64,000 bases of DNA, taken from NCBI GenBank assembly GCA_938029725.1, contig CALHGE010000010.1, forward strand, positions 1 to 64,000, written 5' to 3'. The notes under the pieces were generated by a model that made no database searches, was not told the DNA's origin, and saw only the letters and a list, made by a program, of their open reading frames with translations. This document shows positions 8,605-17,229 of this stretch, in pieces. Numbering within the stretch: position 1 is the first letter of the stretch; each line of letters begins with the position of its first letter. This DNA comes from an uncultured Flavobacteriaceae bacterium (GTDB lineage: Bacteria; Bacteroidota; Bacteroidia; Flavobacteriales; Flavobacteriaceae). The position numbers and the translations under genes are program-made.

Positions 8605-9438
8605 ATGAAAAGACTACTTACTTTAATTGCACTATTCGGGTTTTTATTTACTCAGGGGCAAGATGCACAAATCGATACCGTTGAAACGCGTTGGGATATG
8701 TTTACGTATGACGCTGGTAATATGTTCAAAGGTGTCGGTCATTCGTATATTCAACCGCTGCGATGGAAAGGGAAACAGTGGGCTCAATTTGGCGGTCTTG
8801 TTGCTGGTACTAGTATCATCTATTTATCAGACGAAGAGACCTCTAGGTTTATGCAAGCAAATAGAGAAGGTGTACCCAAATTTATTCGCCAATATGGAGA
8901 GTTCTACGGAAATCCTGAAAATAATTACTTAGTAACTTCTGGGGTATATTTGGTTGGGCTTGCTACAAAAAACGAAAAACTAAGAAGAACTGGGGTGTTA
9001 TTGATTGCTTCAGCAACCTCCTCAGGGCTACTGCAACAGGTTCTAAAATCTGTTGCGGGCAGAGCGAGACCTATTGCCGAACTAGGAAAAGACACCTTTT
9101 CGCCATTTGAAAAAAGCCGTAATTTCCATTCCTTCCCCTCTGGCCATGCCTTAATGGCCTTCACAAATGCATACGCGATTGGCAAACAATTTAAGAATCC
9201 GTGGGTAAAAGCAGGAATCTACACCGTTGGCGCCGTACCCGGCATATCTCGCCTCTGGGATGGCCAACATTGGCTAAGTGACGTTGTATTCTCATGGGTG
9301 CTTAGTATCGCTACAGTAGAGTGTATTGATCGTTATTTGGATAAAAAATACGCCCAAAAATATAATTCTCAGGCAAAGCAAGTAAGTTGGAATCTCAACT
9401 TTGGGCCTGGGACGCTAGGGGTCAGCATGAATTTTTAA
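8605..9438 (+). CDS. PAP2-family membrane phosphatase
   Basis: A 277-residue protein with a signal-like N terminus and several hydrophobic segments, carrying the full PAP2 signature: K148-x6-R155-P, P-S179-G180-H181 and SR216-x5-H222-x3-D226. Family members dephosphorylate lipid phosphates such as undecaprenyl or phosphatidyl phosphates on the periplasmic face. The exact substrate is not shown. A periplasmic globular region precedes the core (DTVETRWDMFTYDAGNMFKG), an arrangement common in flavobacterial PAP2 proteins. Monocistronic; the next gene is convergent. Confidence 0.88.
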   Translation: MKRLLTLIALFGFLFTQGQDAQIDTVETRWDMFTYDAGNMFKGVGHSYIQPLRWKGKQWAQFGGLVAGTSIIYLSDEETSRFMQANREGVPKFIRQYGEFYGNPENNYLVTSGVYLVGLATKNEKLRRTGVLLIASATSSGLLQQVLKSVAGRARPIAELGKDTFSPFEKSRNFHSFPSGHALMAFTNAYAIGKQFKNPWVKAGIYTVGAVPGISRLWDGQHWLSDVVFSWVLSIATVECIDRYLDKKYAQKYNSQAKQVSWNLNFGPGTLGVSMNF

Positions 9439-9607
9439 CGCCAGCACTATTCACATGGCCTAATCTAGTACATACGGCTACTGCGGTAAACCAACTTTTG
9501 AATACTAGTATATTTTACGAATCGACAATTGGCATACGATACAGAACATCCTATTTTACACCGCGAAACACAACATCAACCTTTAACGACTCGTTTAGCC
9601 CAGCACG

Positions 9608-11260
9608 TTACTTCGCAAAATATACGTAAATACTGATTACGATTACACAAACGGTAATGCCAACTTGTTTTACATATTTGTAAGGCACAATAGATACTTG
9701 CTCTGTATATTCTAATTCGAACGGCTCTTTTCTAGGCATTATCTTACCGATGGTCAACATAATCAGAATATTCACAATAAATAGAACTGCCATGACATGC
9801 AGAAAATGCGGATACGCATCTGCTTCAACTAATTTCAATGCTGCTTCGTCTGTCACGCCAGAAGACTTTGCCGCTGCTAAGGCTTTATCTACAAAATGAC
9901 CTTTTAGCCAAAATTGACTGAAAATATAAAGTATAGATCCTGAGAAAATACCAATCTTCGCAGCAATCGCAGGCACCCTTTTTGTTACATAGCCTACTAC
10001 TATTATCGTCAAAATCGGAATACTGTAAATACCATTTATTTCCTGTAGATAGTTAAACAAACTTCCTGCGTTAGCAATCATTGGGGCAATGAACATCGCT
10101 GCCAATGCTAAACAAATACCAAATATCTTTCCGTATTTAACAACCGTAGTTTCAGTGGCTTCTTTGTTAATGTGTTGTTTGTAAATATCAATACCGAATA
10201 AGGTTACTGAACTATTGAGTACACTATTAAAGGAGCTTAATATTGCGCCAAAAAGTACCGCCGCAAAAAAGCCCACAAGATAATCGGGTAAAACCGCTCG
10301 CACCAATTCTGGATAGGCGAGATCACTTGATGCCAAACCACCATCAAAATAATGGTAAGCAATCATACCAGGAAGCACTAAAATCAAGGGCCCTAATATT
10401 TTCAAGAAAGAAGCTAGCAAGAGTCCTTTTTGGCCTTCAGCTAAATTTTTAGCACCTAAAGCTCGTTGAATAATTTGTTGATTGGTACCCCAATAAAAAA
10501 GTTGAACTAGCATCATACCTGTAAAAATAGTAGCAAAGGGTACTTCTTGACCGTGATTTCCGGTAGAATCAAACCGTTCTGGATTGGTCGACATTAAGGT
10601 TTCCATTCCATTAAAAACACTGCCATCACCAATAGCCATCAAACCAAAAACAGGAATAAGTAATCCTCCAATCATCAACCCTATTGCATTTATACTATCA
10701 GAAACAACAACTGCCTTCAAGCCTCCAAAAACTGCATAAACAGAGCCTATTAAACCTATTCCCCAGATACAAATGACCAATGCGCTAGTCTCAGAAACAC
10801 CTAAAAGTTCAGGAACATTAAACATACCGCTAATAGCTACAGACCCTGAATAAAGAATAACAGGTAACAAGACCACAACGTAACCGGTCAAGAAAAGACC
10901 CGAAGTAATCGTTTTGGTAGTAGTATCAAACCTATCTGCCAAAAATTGCGGTATCGTTGTCAAGCCTCCCTTTAAATATCTTGGCAGTAAAAATATTGCC
11001 GTTACCACCATGGCTATAGCCGCTAAAGTTTCCCATGCCATAACTGAAAGTCCGTCTTTATAGGCACTTCCATTTAATCCAACAATTTGCTCTGTAGAAA
11101 GGTTAGTTAAAAGCAACGAACCTGCAATTACCCCCGCAGTAAGGCTACGCCCACCCAAAAAATAGCCGTCAGCAGATTTCTCATCTGTTTTTCGTGTTGC
11201 ATACCAAGCAATTACCGCGACTAATAAAGTGAAACCTACAAATGAAATGATTGAAAACAT
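9608..11260 (-). CDS. Sodium/solute symporter, SSS (SLC5) family, likely sugar uptake
   Basis: A 550-residue inner-membrane protein with about 14 hydrophobic helices and SLC5 features: an N-terminal helix before YFLGGRSLTAGVIAGSLL, TNLSTEQIVGLNG, and YWGTNQQIIQRALGAK near the middle. Family members couple sodium entry to uptake of sugars, sialic acid or other solutes. The sequence has the character of the vSGLT sugar branch, and an upstream alpha-galactosidase in the same operon makes galactose or an alpha-galactoside a reasonable inferred substrate. It is the last gene of the minus-strand locus, 29 bases after the acetyltransferase gene. Confidence 0.88.
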   Translation of the reverse strand: MFSIISFVGFTLLVAVIAWYATRKTDEKSADGYFLGGRSLTAGVIAGSLLLTNLSTEQIVGLNGSAYKDGLSVMAWETLAAIAMVVTAIFLLPRYLKGGLTTIPQFLADRFDTTTKTITSGLFLTGYVVVLLPVILYSGSVAISGMFNVPELLGVSETSALVICIWGIGLIGSVYAVFGGLKAVVVSDSINAIGLMIGGLLIPVFGLMAIGDGSVFNGMETLMSTNPERFDSTGNHGQEVPFATIFTGMMLVQLFYWGTNQQIIQRALGAKNLAEGQKGLLLASFLKILGPLILVLPGMIAYHYFDGGLASSDLAYPELVRAVLPDYLVGFFAAVLFGAILSSFNSVLNSSVTLFGIDIYKQHINKEATETTVVKYGKIFGICLALAAMFIAPMIANAGSLFNYLQEINGIYSIPILTIIVVGYVTKRVPAIAAKIGIFSGSILYIFSQFWLKGHFVDKALAAAKSSGVTDEAALKLVEADAYPHFLHVMAVLFIVNILIMLTIGKIMPRKEPFELEYTEQVSIVPYKYVKQVGITVCVIVISIYVYFAK

Positions 11261-11289
11261 ATTTTAGGGTTTGGTTGTTAGCTTATATT

Positions 11290-11847
11290 TTAATTTTTAA
11301 TTTCTCGAATTACTCTACAAGGATTACCAGCGGCAACTACATTTTCAGGAATATCTCTAGTCACTACACTTCCTGAACCAATAACACTATTATTTCCTAT
11401 CGTTACTCCTGGGTTTATAATGGCGCCGCCGCCAATCCAAACATTATCTCCGATTCGTATTTCTTTTGCAAATTCAATTCCTGAATTACGCGCCTCATAT
11501 TCAACCGGATGTGTAGCAGTAAAAATTTTAACTGCTGGAGCCAACATTACATTTTTACCTATATACACAGGAGCAGCGTCTAATATAATACATCCAAAAT
11601 TGGCGTAAGCGTTTTCTCCCCAGAAAATATTACTACCATAATCACAGATAAAAGGATTCTCAATAAAAAATTTCTGCCCGGTTTCTGCAAACAGTTCTTT
11701 AAAAAAGTGCTTGCGTTGTCGTTCCTTATCTTCCGGAATTTCGGCAATTCTTCGCAGTATTTCACGTGCTCTCCCTCTTGCTCTAGCTAACTCTTTATCA
11801 TAAGGATTATAAGGAAGACCTTGTATCATTTTCTCTCTCTCAGTCAT
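11290..11847 (-). CDS. Sugar O-acetyltransferase (maltose/galactoside acetyltransferase family)
   Basis: A 185-residue cytoplasmic enzyme of the left-handed beta-helix hexapeptide family that moves an acetyl group from acetyl-CoA to a sugar hydroxyl. The N-terminal Mac domain begins MTEREKMIQGLPYNPYDKEL. Hexapeptide repeats follow, with the catalytic His in FTATHPVE and the coil IRIGDNVWIGGGAIINPG. Length fits Maa/LacA. It is 11 bases downstream of the VOC gene and 29 bases before the symporter gene, so it is in the same operon, and may detoxify or tag non-metabolised sugars. The precise acceptor is not known. Confidence 0.9.
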   Translation of the reverse strand: MTEREKMIQGLPYNPYDKELARARGRAREILRRIAEIPEDKERQRKHFFKELFAETGQKFFIENPFICDYGSNIFWGENAYANFGCIILDAAPVYIGKNVMLAPAVKIFTATHPVEYEARNSGIEFAKEIRIGDNVWIGGGAIINPGVTIGNNSVIGSGSVVTRDIPENVVAAGNPCRVIREIKN

Positions 11848-11858
11848 TGGAAAAGCAT

Positions 11859-12254
11859 TTATTTCTTATGGTACCATTGAATGAATTCTAGAATGTTATG
11901 ATCTGGGTCTGCAAAATACACCCATGTTTCTTCATCCTTAATTTCTAAAGGCCCGCGCACAATAGTAAGACCATGGTCATTAATAATTTTCAAGGCAAGC
12001 TCCATACTTTCCACTTCTAAACATAAATGTGGACAGAATGGTTTTTTGATGATGGGCTTCTCATACGGAGTAAGTAAATCTTGAATCAATTCTAATCGCG
12101 ATTCTCCATATTTCAAAAAAGCATATTCTTCCTTTTCTTCTTCATTTGTTCCACGAAAAAGAAACTCAAAGCCCAGCGTGTTTTTATACCATGCTATGGC
12201 CTTATCCATATCGGAAACCTGAAACGCAGTATGATCAAAATTATAGGAACTCAT
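11859..12254 (-). CDS. VOC-superfamily protein (glyoxalase/dioxygenase fold)
   Basis: A 131-residue single vicinal-oxygen-chelate domain. It begins YNFDHTAFQVSDMDKAIAWY with a candidate metal-binding His, has a second His in CPHLCLEVES, and ends DPDHNILEFIQWY with Glu in the usual metal-ligand position. The family includes glyoxalase I, epimerases and lyases, and the reaction cannot be read from sequence. Its start overlaps the end of the alpha-galactosidase gene by 14 bases, which suggests translational coupling and a role linked to sugar metabolism. Confidence 0.85.
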   Translation of the reverse strand: MSSYNFDHTAFQVSDMDKAIAWYKNTLGFEFLFRGTNEEEKEEYAFLKYGESRLELIQDLLTPYEKPIIKKPFCPHLCLEVESMELALKIINDHGLTIVRGPLEIKDEETWVYFADPDHNILEFIQWYHKK

Positions 12255-14022
12255 TTGATACTTTTTTGGCAGTTAAAATTCCACAAGGTGGAATAGCAAT
12301 TTCCATAAGTCCTTTGTTAAACTCAAGATTTGAATCAAACACGATCATTCCGCGGCAATCGTAAATATGGCATCTATACATTCCGAAATCGTTTGTATTT
12401 CGAATTACGATTTGATCCGCAATTTGACCATTGTGAATATGAATACTATCGTCTGCCTTTTCTAAAGTAGTAACTAGGTCTTCATACAGCCCTATAATGG
12501 TCACTCCTTCTTTTGAAACTCGTTGTGTCGGATAATTAGCCAAAGGTTTGGAAGGAACAAAATAGCCATTTAGAAGGGTATCAGCATTTTCATTCCAATA
12601 CTTTGTGTAAAAGGCAAGCATTTCGACATGGCCAGCAGAGGCATCTTGCAGCATAACCGATACTTGCGGAACGCCAAAAAGTACATTTATAAATTGGAGC
12701 GCTGCAATTTCGACTTTTTCATCTTTATGCCAAGTGAGCATATCTGCATGGGCAGCAGTATCTCCACATAACATTTTAATATCTGCTATTCGAATGCGAT
12801 TCATAACCGCATCGCCCGGGCAATCGAAAGCACGAAACATAGTACCGTATTTTCGCATCGCTGGCCCCGTATATTTTTGACGAAATTCTATAAACACATC
12901 GGGTTTAATGGCTCTTAGTTCTGTTATCACATCTGTAAGCAAGCGATCAACAGCCTCATTAATAGAGGCATAGTCGCGCCCATTTTCTTTACCTAAAGGA
13001 GTGGATTGATATAAATGAAAATCATCTATAAAGTCTAGTTTGAAGCCGTCAAGATTCCAATCTTTTAAAGCACTGGTATATAAACCAACAAGATGTTGGC
13101 GTACTTCAGGATAACGGGGGTCAAAAACAGGCGCCCACCGATGTTCTTCCGTTAAAAATTTCCCTTTAAAATGTTGATATGCTTTTGATTCCTTACCACA
13201 AAAAGGAACGGAATACCAAATCGCTGCTTTCATTCCGGTTGCCTGTATGCCTTTAATAAAGCCACGCATATCTGGAAACCTATCGGGTTGCCAATCGCCC
13301 GTAAAGTCATAGCCGCGATTCGAATCATTGGTCTGCCAACCGTCATCTATAATAATCACTTCGTAACCAATCGCTTTAGCAAGCTCACACTCCGCAACTA
13401 GGGCTTCCTCTTCTAAATTCTGATGAAACTGATACCAAGTAGAATATACCGGCATTTTCGAAATTGCAGGCGCTGAAATGGGTTTCAATTCTTCAAAAGT
13501 TTCCCACCATTTAGAAACATCACGAAGACAATCTGAAAAATGTATGGTTCTAAAATCAATACGCAATTCTGCCTTAAAGCGGTCTATTAATTGCTCTTGC
13601 TCAGAAAAAAAAGTCATATGACAATAGAAGTAGTTGTCTTCCTCTCGAAGGCGCGCATTCATGCACAAGGTGTTGATCGGGTTAGAACAGGAAAAAGTCA
13701 TAATATTTTCGTCCTCGTTCCCGAAAAGGCTAATTACAGGAGCATCGATTGAAATTCTAGACTCCATATGTTCAAGCTCCCAATCTGCCTGAATACGCTT
13801 AGAAAAATCAGTAGTTGGTTTCCAAATTCCCTTTACGTTTATTCCTGGTATTTTCCATTTGAGTGTAATAGGCTCTGGATACTTAGACCCGCCATTGCTT
13901 AGTTCGAAATCATAAACGGATATCCCGTTTTCAGAAAATCGCTTTTTCAATGACACATCTGAAGCCGGGTCGGCCCCTTCAATATGGATCGCTACTGTTT
14001 CATTTATCGAAGTATCATTCAT
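12241..14022 (-). CDS. GH36-type alpha-galactosidase
   Basis: A 593-residue glycoside hydrolase predicted to release terminal alpha-linked galactose. A beta-sandwich N terminus precedes the catalytic barrel, which has VIIIDDGWQTND, AAIWYSVPF and the nucleophile motif DGFKLDF (Asp330). The proton donor is inferred in FRAFDCPGD (Asp400 or Asp404). A small C-terminal beta domain ends the protein. No signal peptide is seen, so it probably acts in the cytoplasm on imported oligosaccharides. It is the first gene of the tight group galactosidase-VOC-acetyltransferase-symporter, 146 bases after the FG-GAP membrane-protein gene. Raffinose-synthase-like activity is an alternative. Confidence 0.85.
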   Translation of the reverse strand: MNDTSINETVAIHIEGADPASDVSLKKRFSENGISVYDFELSNGGSKYPEPITLKWKIPGINVKGIWKPTTDFSKRIQADWELEHMESRISIDAPVISLFGNEDENIMTFSCSNPINTLCMNARLREEDNYFYCHMTFFSEQEQLIDRFKAELRIDFRTIHFSDCLRDVSKWWETFEELKPISAPAISKMPVYSTWYQFHQNLEEEALVAECELAKAIGYEVIIIDDGWQTNDSNRGYDFTGDWQPDRFPDMRGFIKGIQATGMKAAIWYSVPFCGKESKAYQHFKGKFLTEEHRWAPVFDPRYPEVRQHLVGLYTSALKDWNLDGFKLDFIDDFHLYQSTPLGKENGRDYASINEAVDRLLTDVITELRAIKPDVFIEFRQKYTGPAMRKYGTMFRAFDCPGDAVMNRIRIADIKMLCGDTAAHADMLTWHKDEKVEIAALQFINVLFGVPQVSVMLQDASAGHVEMLAFYTKYWNENADTLLNGYFVPSKPLANYPTQRVSKEGVTIIGLYEDLVTTLEKADDSIHIHNGQIADQIVIRNTNDFGMYRCHIYDCRGMIVFDSNLEFNKGLMEIAIPPCGILTAKKVSNEFL

Positions 14023-14168
14023 TTTTAAACACTTTATGCATTAGCTGGCTGGCTATTAATATCGCCTTGCAATTCCTTAATTACCAATTATGTATACTAT
14101 AATGTCCAATCCTATGGTACTAAAGCTATAACTCGGGAAAGACACGTAAGCCTTATGAGGCCATGAAT

Positions 14169-15863
14169 TTACTTTTTCAATGGCACTTTAAGCCCTTTTC
14201 TCGCTAAGAATAATACGCCTAAAATTCCAATTATAACCAGTAAGTATACCTCCCAATTACTTTCTTTTTTTTGCCCCTCGGTTTCTATCATTGTCACTAG
14301 TTGATTTGCAGATTGATTGGTTAGGAATTGAGTTTTACCACCAACCCAAGTGACTTTGATCGAATCTACTTTGATCTCACTTCCTAAACCAAAGTGAGCG
14401 ATGCTAGAATTTTGAGATAAATGACTTGAGCCTCCACCATCAATTTCGCGTATCATTCGTTGCTTACCAACCACTATTTCTACTCTTGAGCCAATACCAC
14501 TTTTTTCAGCATCAACACCTACTAATTGGACTTTAAGCCAATTTCCTTTTGAGGCGTCATTGCGGAATAATCTTGTAGTAGATGAAACTGGATATTCAAG
14601 AATAGGCGCTTGATTTACAATTAATAAATCCAAATCTCCGTCATTTTCCATATCAAAGACTACCGAGCCTCTACTAACACCATAATCAATGATTCCCATG
14701 GCACGAGCCTTTTCAGTAAAGCTTGCATTTTCGTTTTCAAAATAAAAGCCCGGCATCGGTGTGCAATTTGGGTTTAAATCTCCATTGGCAACAAACAAAT
14801 CTAAATCACCATCATGATCAAAATCTGCAAAATTTGCGCCCCAGCTAATAGCTAAATTATAGGTGCCGGTTTCTTTCGCACGGTCAATAAAAACCTTGTC
14901 ATCACCCTGATTTTTCATTAACCAATTAAACCTGATATTTGTCACAAAGTAATCAAGCAGGCCATTATTATCATAGTCACCCACTGCTGAGCCCATGGCA
15001 TTGATTTTTAAATCCATACCCGTCTCCTTACTTACATCTCGAAACGCATCTTTCGGATACAGGTTTTCATATAAAAAATTAGGAACCGCCTTATAACCAA
15101 AATCTTGATTGACCAAAAGATCTTGGTCTCCGTCGTTGTCATAATCGGTAAACAAAGCTCCAAAACCAAAGCCTTTGTGACCTAAACCATAGCCTTCATA
15201 TTCGTCTTCAAAATACTTTCCTCCTTTATTAATCAATAAATAACTCTTAGCAGTCTCATTGGCACTTACAATTGTAGCATCTTTAAGTATACCGAGCTTT
15301 CCTTTGAATTCTTGAAAATAATTTCCAATGAATAAATCAGGATAACCGTCTGCGTTGACGTCACCAAAACTTGGTCCGGTACTAAATGAGTTTAAATCAT
15401 CTAATCCATATTCCTTAGTTACATCTTTAAAAGTGGCGTTTCCGTTATTTAGAAAAAGTAAGTTCTTAGCTCTTGGAATAACTTGAGATCCATCAGTAGT
15501 ATTAATTGTCGTAATAAAAAGGTCTCGAAAGCCATCACGATTTACATCAGCACTAACAGCACCTTGAGTAACAAAGTTCTGAGAAACAGCAAGGCCAGAT
15601 TGCTCATAAATATTCTTGAAAGTACCATCGCCATTATTAAGATAGAGCACATCAGGGGCAGTGCCACTAGTAATAAACAAATCTTGAAACCCGTCATTAT
15701 TCAAGTCAAAAACAGTTGCACCTCCTCCAAATGTTCCTTCGTAAACCAAAAATTGATGCGCTATACCCGCTGCCTCGGTTACATCAACAAAGGGCGTTTG
15801 TCCTTTTGAAAAAATCCAAAAGAAGCTAAAAAAAAGTAAAAATCCGGACTGAATTCTCGTCAT
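14169..15863 (-). CDS. FG-GAP / ASPIC-UnbV (CRTAC1-like) protein with C-terminal membrane anchor
   Basis: A 564-residue exported protein. A signal peptide (FLLFFSFFWIFSKGQ) is followed by seven Ca-binding repeats of the form DxNxDGxxDL (DLNNDGFQDLFI, DVNADGYPDLFI, DFDHDGDLDLFV and others), which predicts one seven-bladed beta-propeller. An ASPIC/UnbV domain (GIGSRVEIVVGKQRMIREI) and a C-terminal transmembrane helix (VYLLVIIGILGVLFLA) with basic residues after it complete the protein. Such proteins are frequent beside SusC/SusD genes, and their role, glycan or protein binding, is unproven. The gene starts 7 bases after the peroxidase-like gene and is in the same operon. Confidence 0.88.
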   Translation of the reverse strand: MTRIQSGFLLFFSFFWIFSKGQTPFVDVTEAAGIAHQFLVYEGTFGGGATVFDLNNDGFQDLFITSGTAPDVLYLNNGDGTFKNIYEQSGLAVSQNFVTQGAVSADVNRDGFRDLFITTINTTDGSQVIPRAKNLLFLNNGNATFKDVTKEYGLDDLNSFSTGPSFGDVNADGYPDLFIGNYFQEFKGKLGILKDATIVSANETAKSYLLINKGGKYFEDEYEGYGLGHKGFGFGALFTDYDNDGDQDLLVNQDFGYKAVPNFLYENLYPKDAFRDVSKETGMDLKINAMGSAVGDYDNNGLLDYFVTNIRFNWLMKNQGDDKVFIDRAKETGTYNLAISWGANFADFDHDGDLDLFVANGDLNPNCTPMPGFYFENENASFTEKARAMGIIDYGVSRGSVVFDMENDGDLDLLIVNQAPILEYPVSSTTRLFRNDASKGNWLKVQLVGVDAEKSGIGSRVEIVVGKQRMIREIDGGGSSHLSQNSSIAHFGLGSEIKVDSIKVTWVGGKTQFLTNQSANQLVTMIETEGQKKESNWEVYLLVIIGILGVLFLARKGLKVPLKK

Positions 15864-15870
15864 ATCTACG

Positions 15871-17217
15871 TTATCTTTTCCATTGCAATGCAGTTACATT
15901 TTGTGCAATTTTGACACCCTGCTCGAGTCCGACTCGATTATCTTGGGGCGTATGAATACCTCCATAAAATCTTGAATCGGCTGTTTCTTTTGCTGCTTCC
16001 CAAAAAGAACTAAAAGACCTTATCACAAAGTCAGTGTCTTTTACTTCATCACGTGCTCTGCCTTCATGTGCTCGATCTGTAAATTGAAATTCTTTTCCGA
16101 ACGAATTTTCCAAAATAGTAGCTGCTGCTGCTGCCTGTATGGCATGACCAGATGGAAATGATGGAAAGGGCGGATCTGGCCAAAAAGACTCCCATTCCTT
16201 ATCAATGAATTTCGGAATAAATGTATTTGGTCTTTCTGTAAAAAAATGATATTTCCATTTCCAGCATTTTATAAATGTATCGGCAGTAGCTAAACCCATT
16301 TTCGCAAATACTTCGGAACATTGAATCACCGATAACTTTTGTTTTTCCATGGCAAGAATTGCAAAGTAGTACGAATGCCCAGGAGGCGTAAATGTTGCAT
16401 CTGGATCATCTCCCCACCAAATAGCCGCTTCTTTTTCCTTTTGAGTTAGGTTCAAATCTTTTTCATATACCTGAATAAATTCTTGATAGTACGCAGACCC
16501 TGGAACAGTGTCATAAGGTGTAAATTCAGGCAATGGCAAACTGGTATTGCTTTTAAGAAATGTGCGATTCTCGCCCCAATGCGGATGTAACGGATGATGG
16601 CTGAAAGATTGTGCAAAAAGGGGTGGCTTCCATGATCCAAGCTTACTCTCATACGTCATTTTTTTATCAAAGTTCTTTAAATAGCCACGATGACCACCAT
16701 CGGTTTTTGACCATTCAAAAATTGCTTCAGCAATAGATTTTCCAAAAGCAATTGACCTTTCAGCAACAACAACATCCAATTCTGATTTAAATTGATCATA
16801 GATAACGGCTTCTAGGGAATCAATTCGCAATTTATTTTCATCTGACGTTTGAACATAAATACTTTTTAAGATGGATGCTTGCGCTGCATTTAATGACAAC
16901 ACCCAATCATAAGAAACTTGAGCATTGGCTTGAGGGAGACTGTCCAATCCATTTAATTGTCCTTGCATCGAAATATTTGAAGGAAAGCCCTGTACTACAG
17001 ATTCATACATCGCTAGACCAACATAACCAAAACCTCTTGAAGCAAAAGTTGGCGAATTTGCTGGCGTATACTGGGTAATATACAAGCTCATTTTAGCCCA
17101 CTCCAGGGCAACATCTTGCGCTGTAAGTTTCTTGGTTTCGGTTTGCTCACATCCCAAAAAACAAGCAAGTACAAGCCCTATAATAGCACTTCCATACAGG
17201 ATCTTCATTTTTTTCAT
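15871..17217 (-). CDS. Vanadium-dependent haloperoxidase-like (PAP2 superfamily) lipoprotein
   Basis: A 448-residue lipoprotein (lipobox FLGC, Cys23). It has the complete vanadate/phosphate-binding signature: K322-x6-R329-P, PS356-G357-H358 and SR416-x5-H422-x3-D426. The surrounding sequence (WPDPPFPSFPSGHAIQAAAA, FYGGIHTPQDN) is of the vanadium chloroperoxidase type rather than the small membrane PAP2 type. The family oxidises halides with hydrogen peroxide, but some members are acid phosphatases and sequence alone does not decide. It lies 12 bases after one FG-GAP gene and 7 bases before another, in the susCD operon. GTG at 17229 is an alternative start; the ATG at 17217 is preferred. Confidence 0.85.
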   Translation of the reverse strand: MKKMKILYGSAIIGLVLACFLGCEQTETKKLTAQDVALEWAKMSLYITQYTPANSPTFASRGFGYVGLAMYESVVQGFPSNISMQGQLNGLDSLPQANAQVSYDWVLSLNAAQASILKSIYVQTSDENKLRIDSLEAVIYDQFKSELDVVVAERSIAFGKSIAEAIFEWSKTDGGHRGYLKNFDKKMTYESKLGSWKPPLFAQSFSHHPLHPHWGENRTFLKSNTSLPLPEFTPYDTVPGSAYYQEFIQVYEKDLNLTQKEKEAAIWWGDDPDATFTPPGHSYYFAILAMEKQKLSVIQCSEVFAKMGLATADTFIKCWKWKYHFFTERPNTFIPKFIDKEWESFWPDPPFPSFPSGHAIQAAAAATILENSFGKEFQFTDRAHEGRARDEVKDTDFVIRSFSSFWEAAKETADSRFYGGIHTPQDNRVGLEQGVKIAQNVTALQWKR

Positions 17218-17229
17218 ATTATCAAGCAC

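Noticed and set aside
9387..9629. Plus-strand ORF of 80 codons after the PAP2 gene
   Set aside because: It overlaps the end of the PAP2 gene and the end of the symporter gene, has no signal or domain, and its composition is that of a chance frame.
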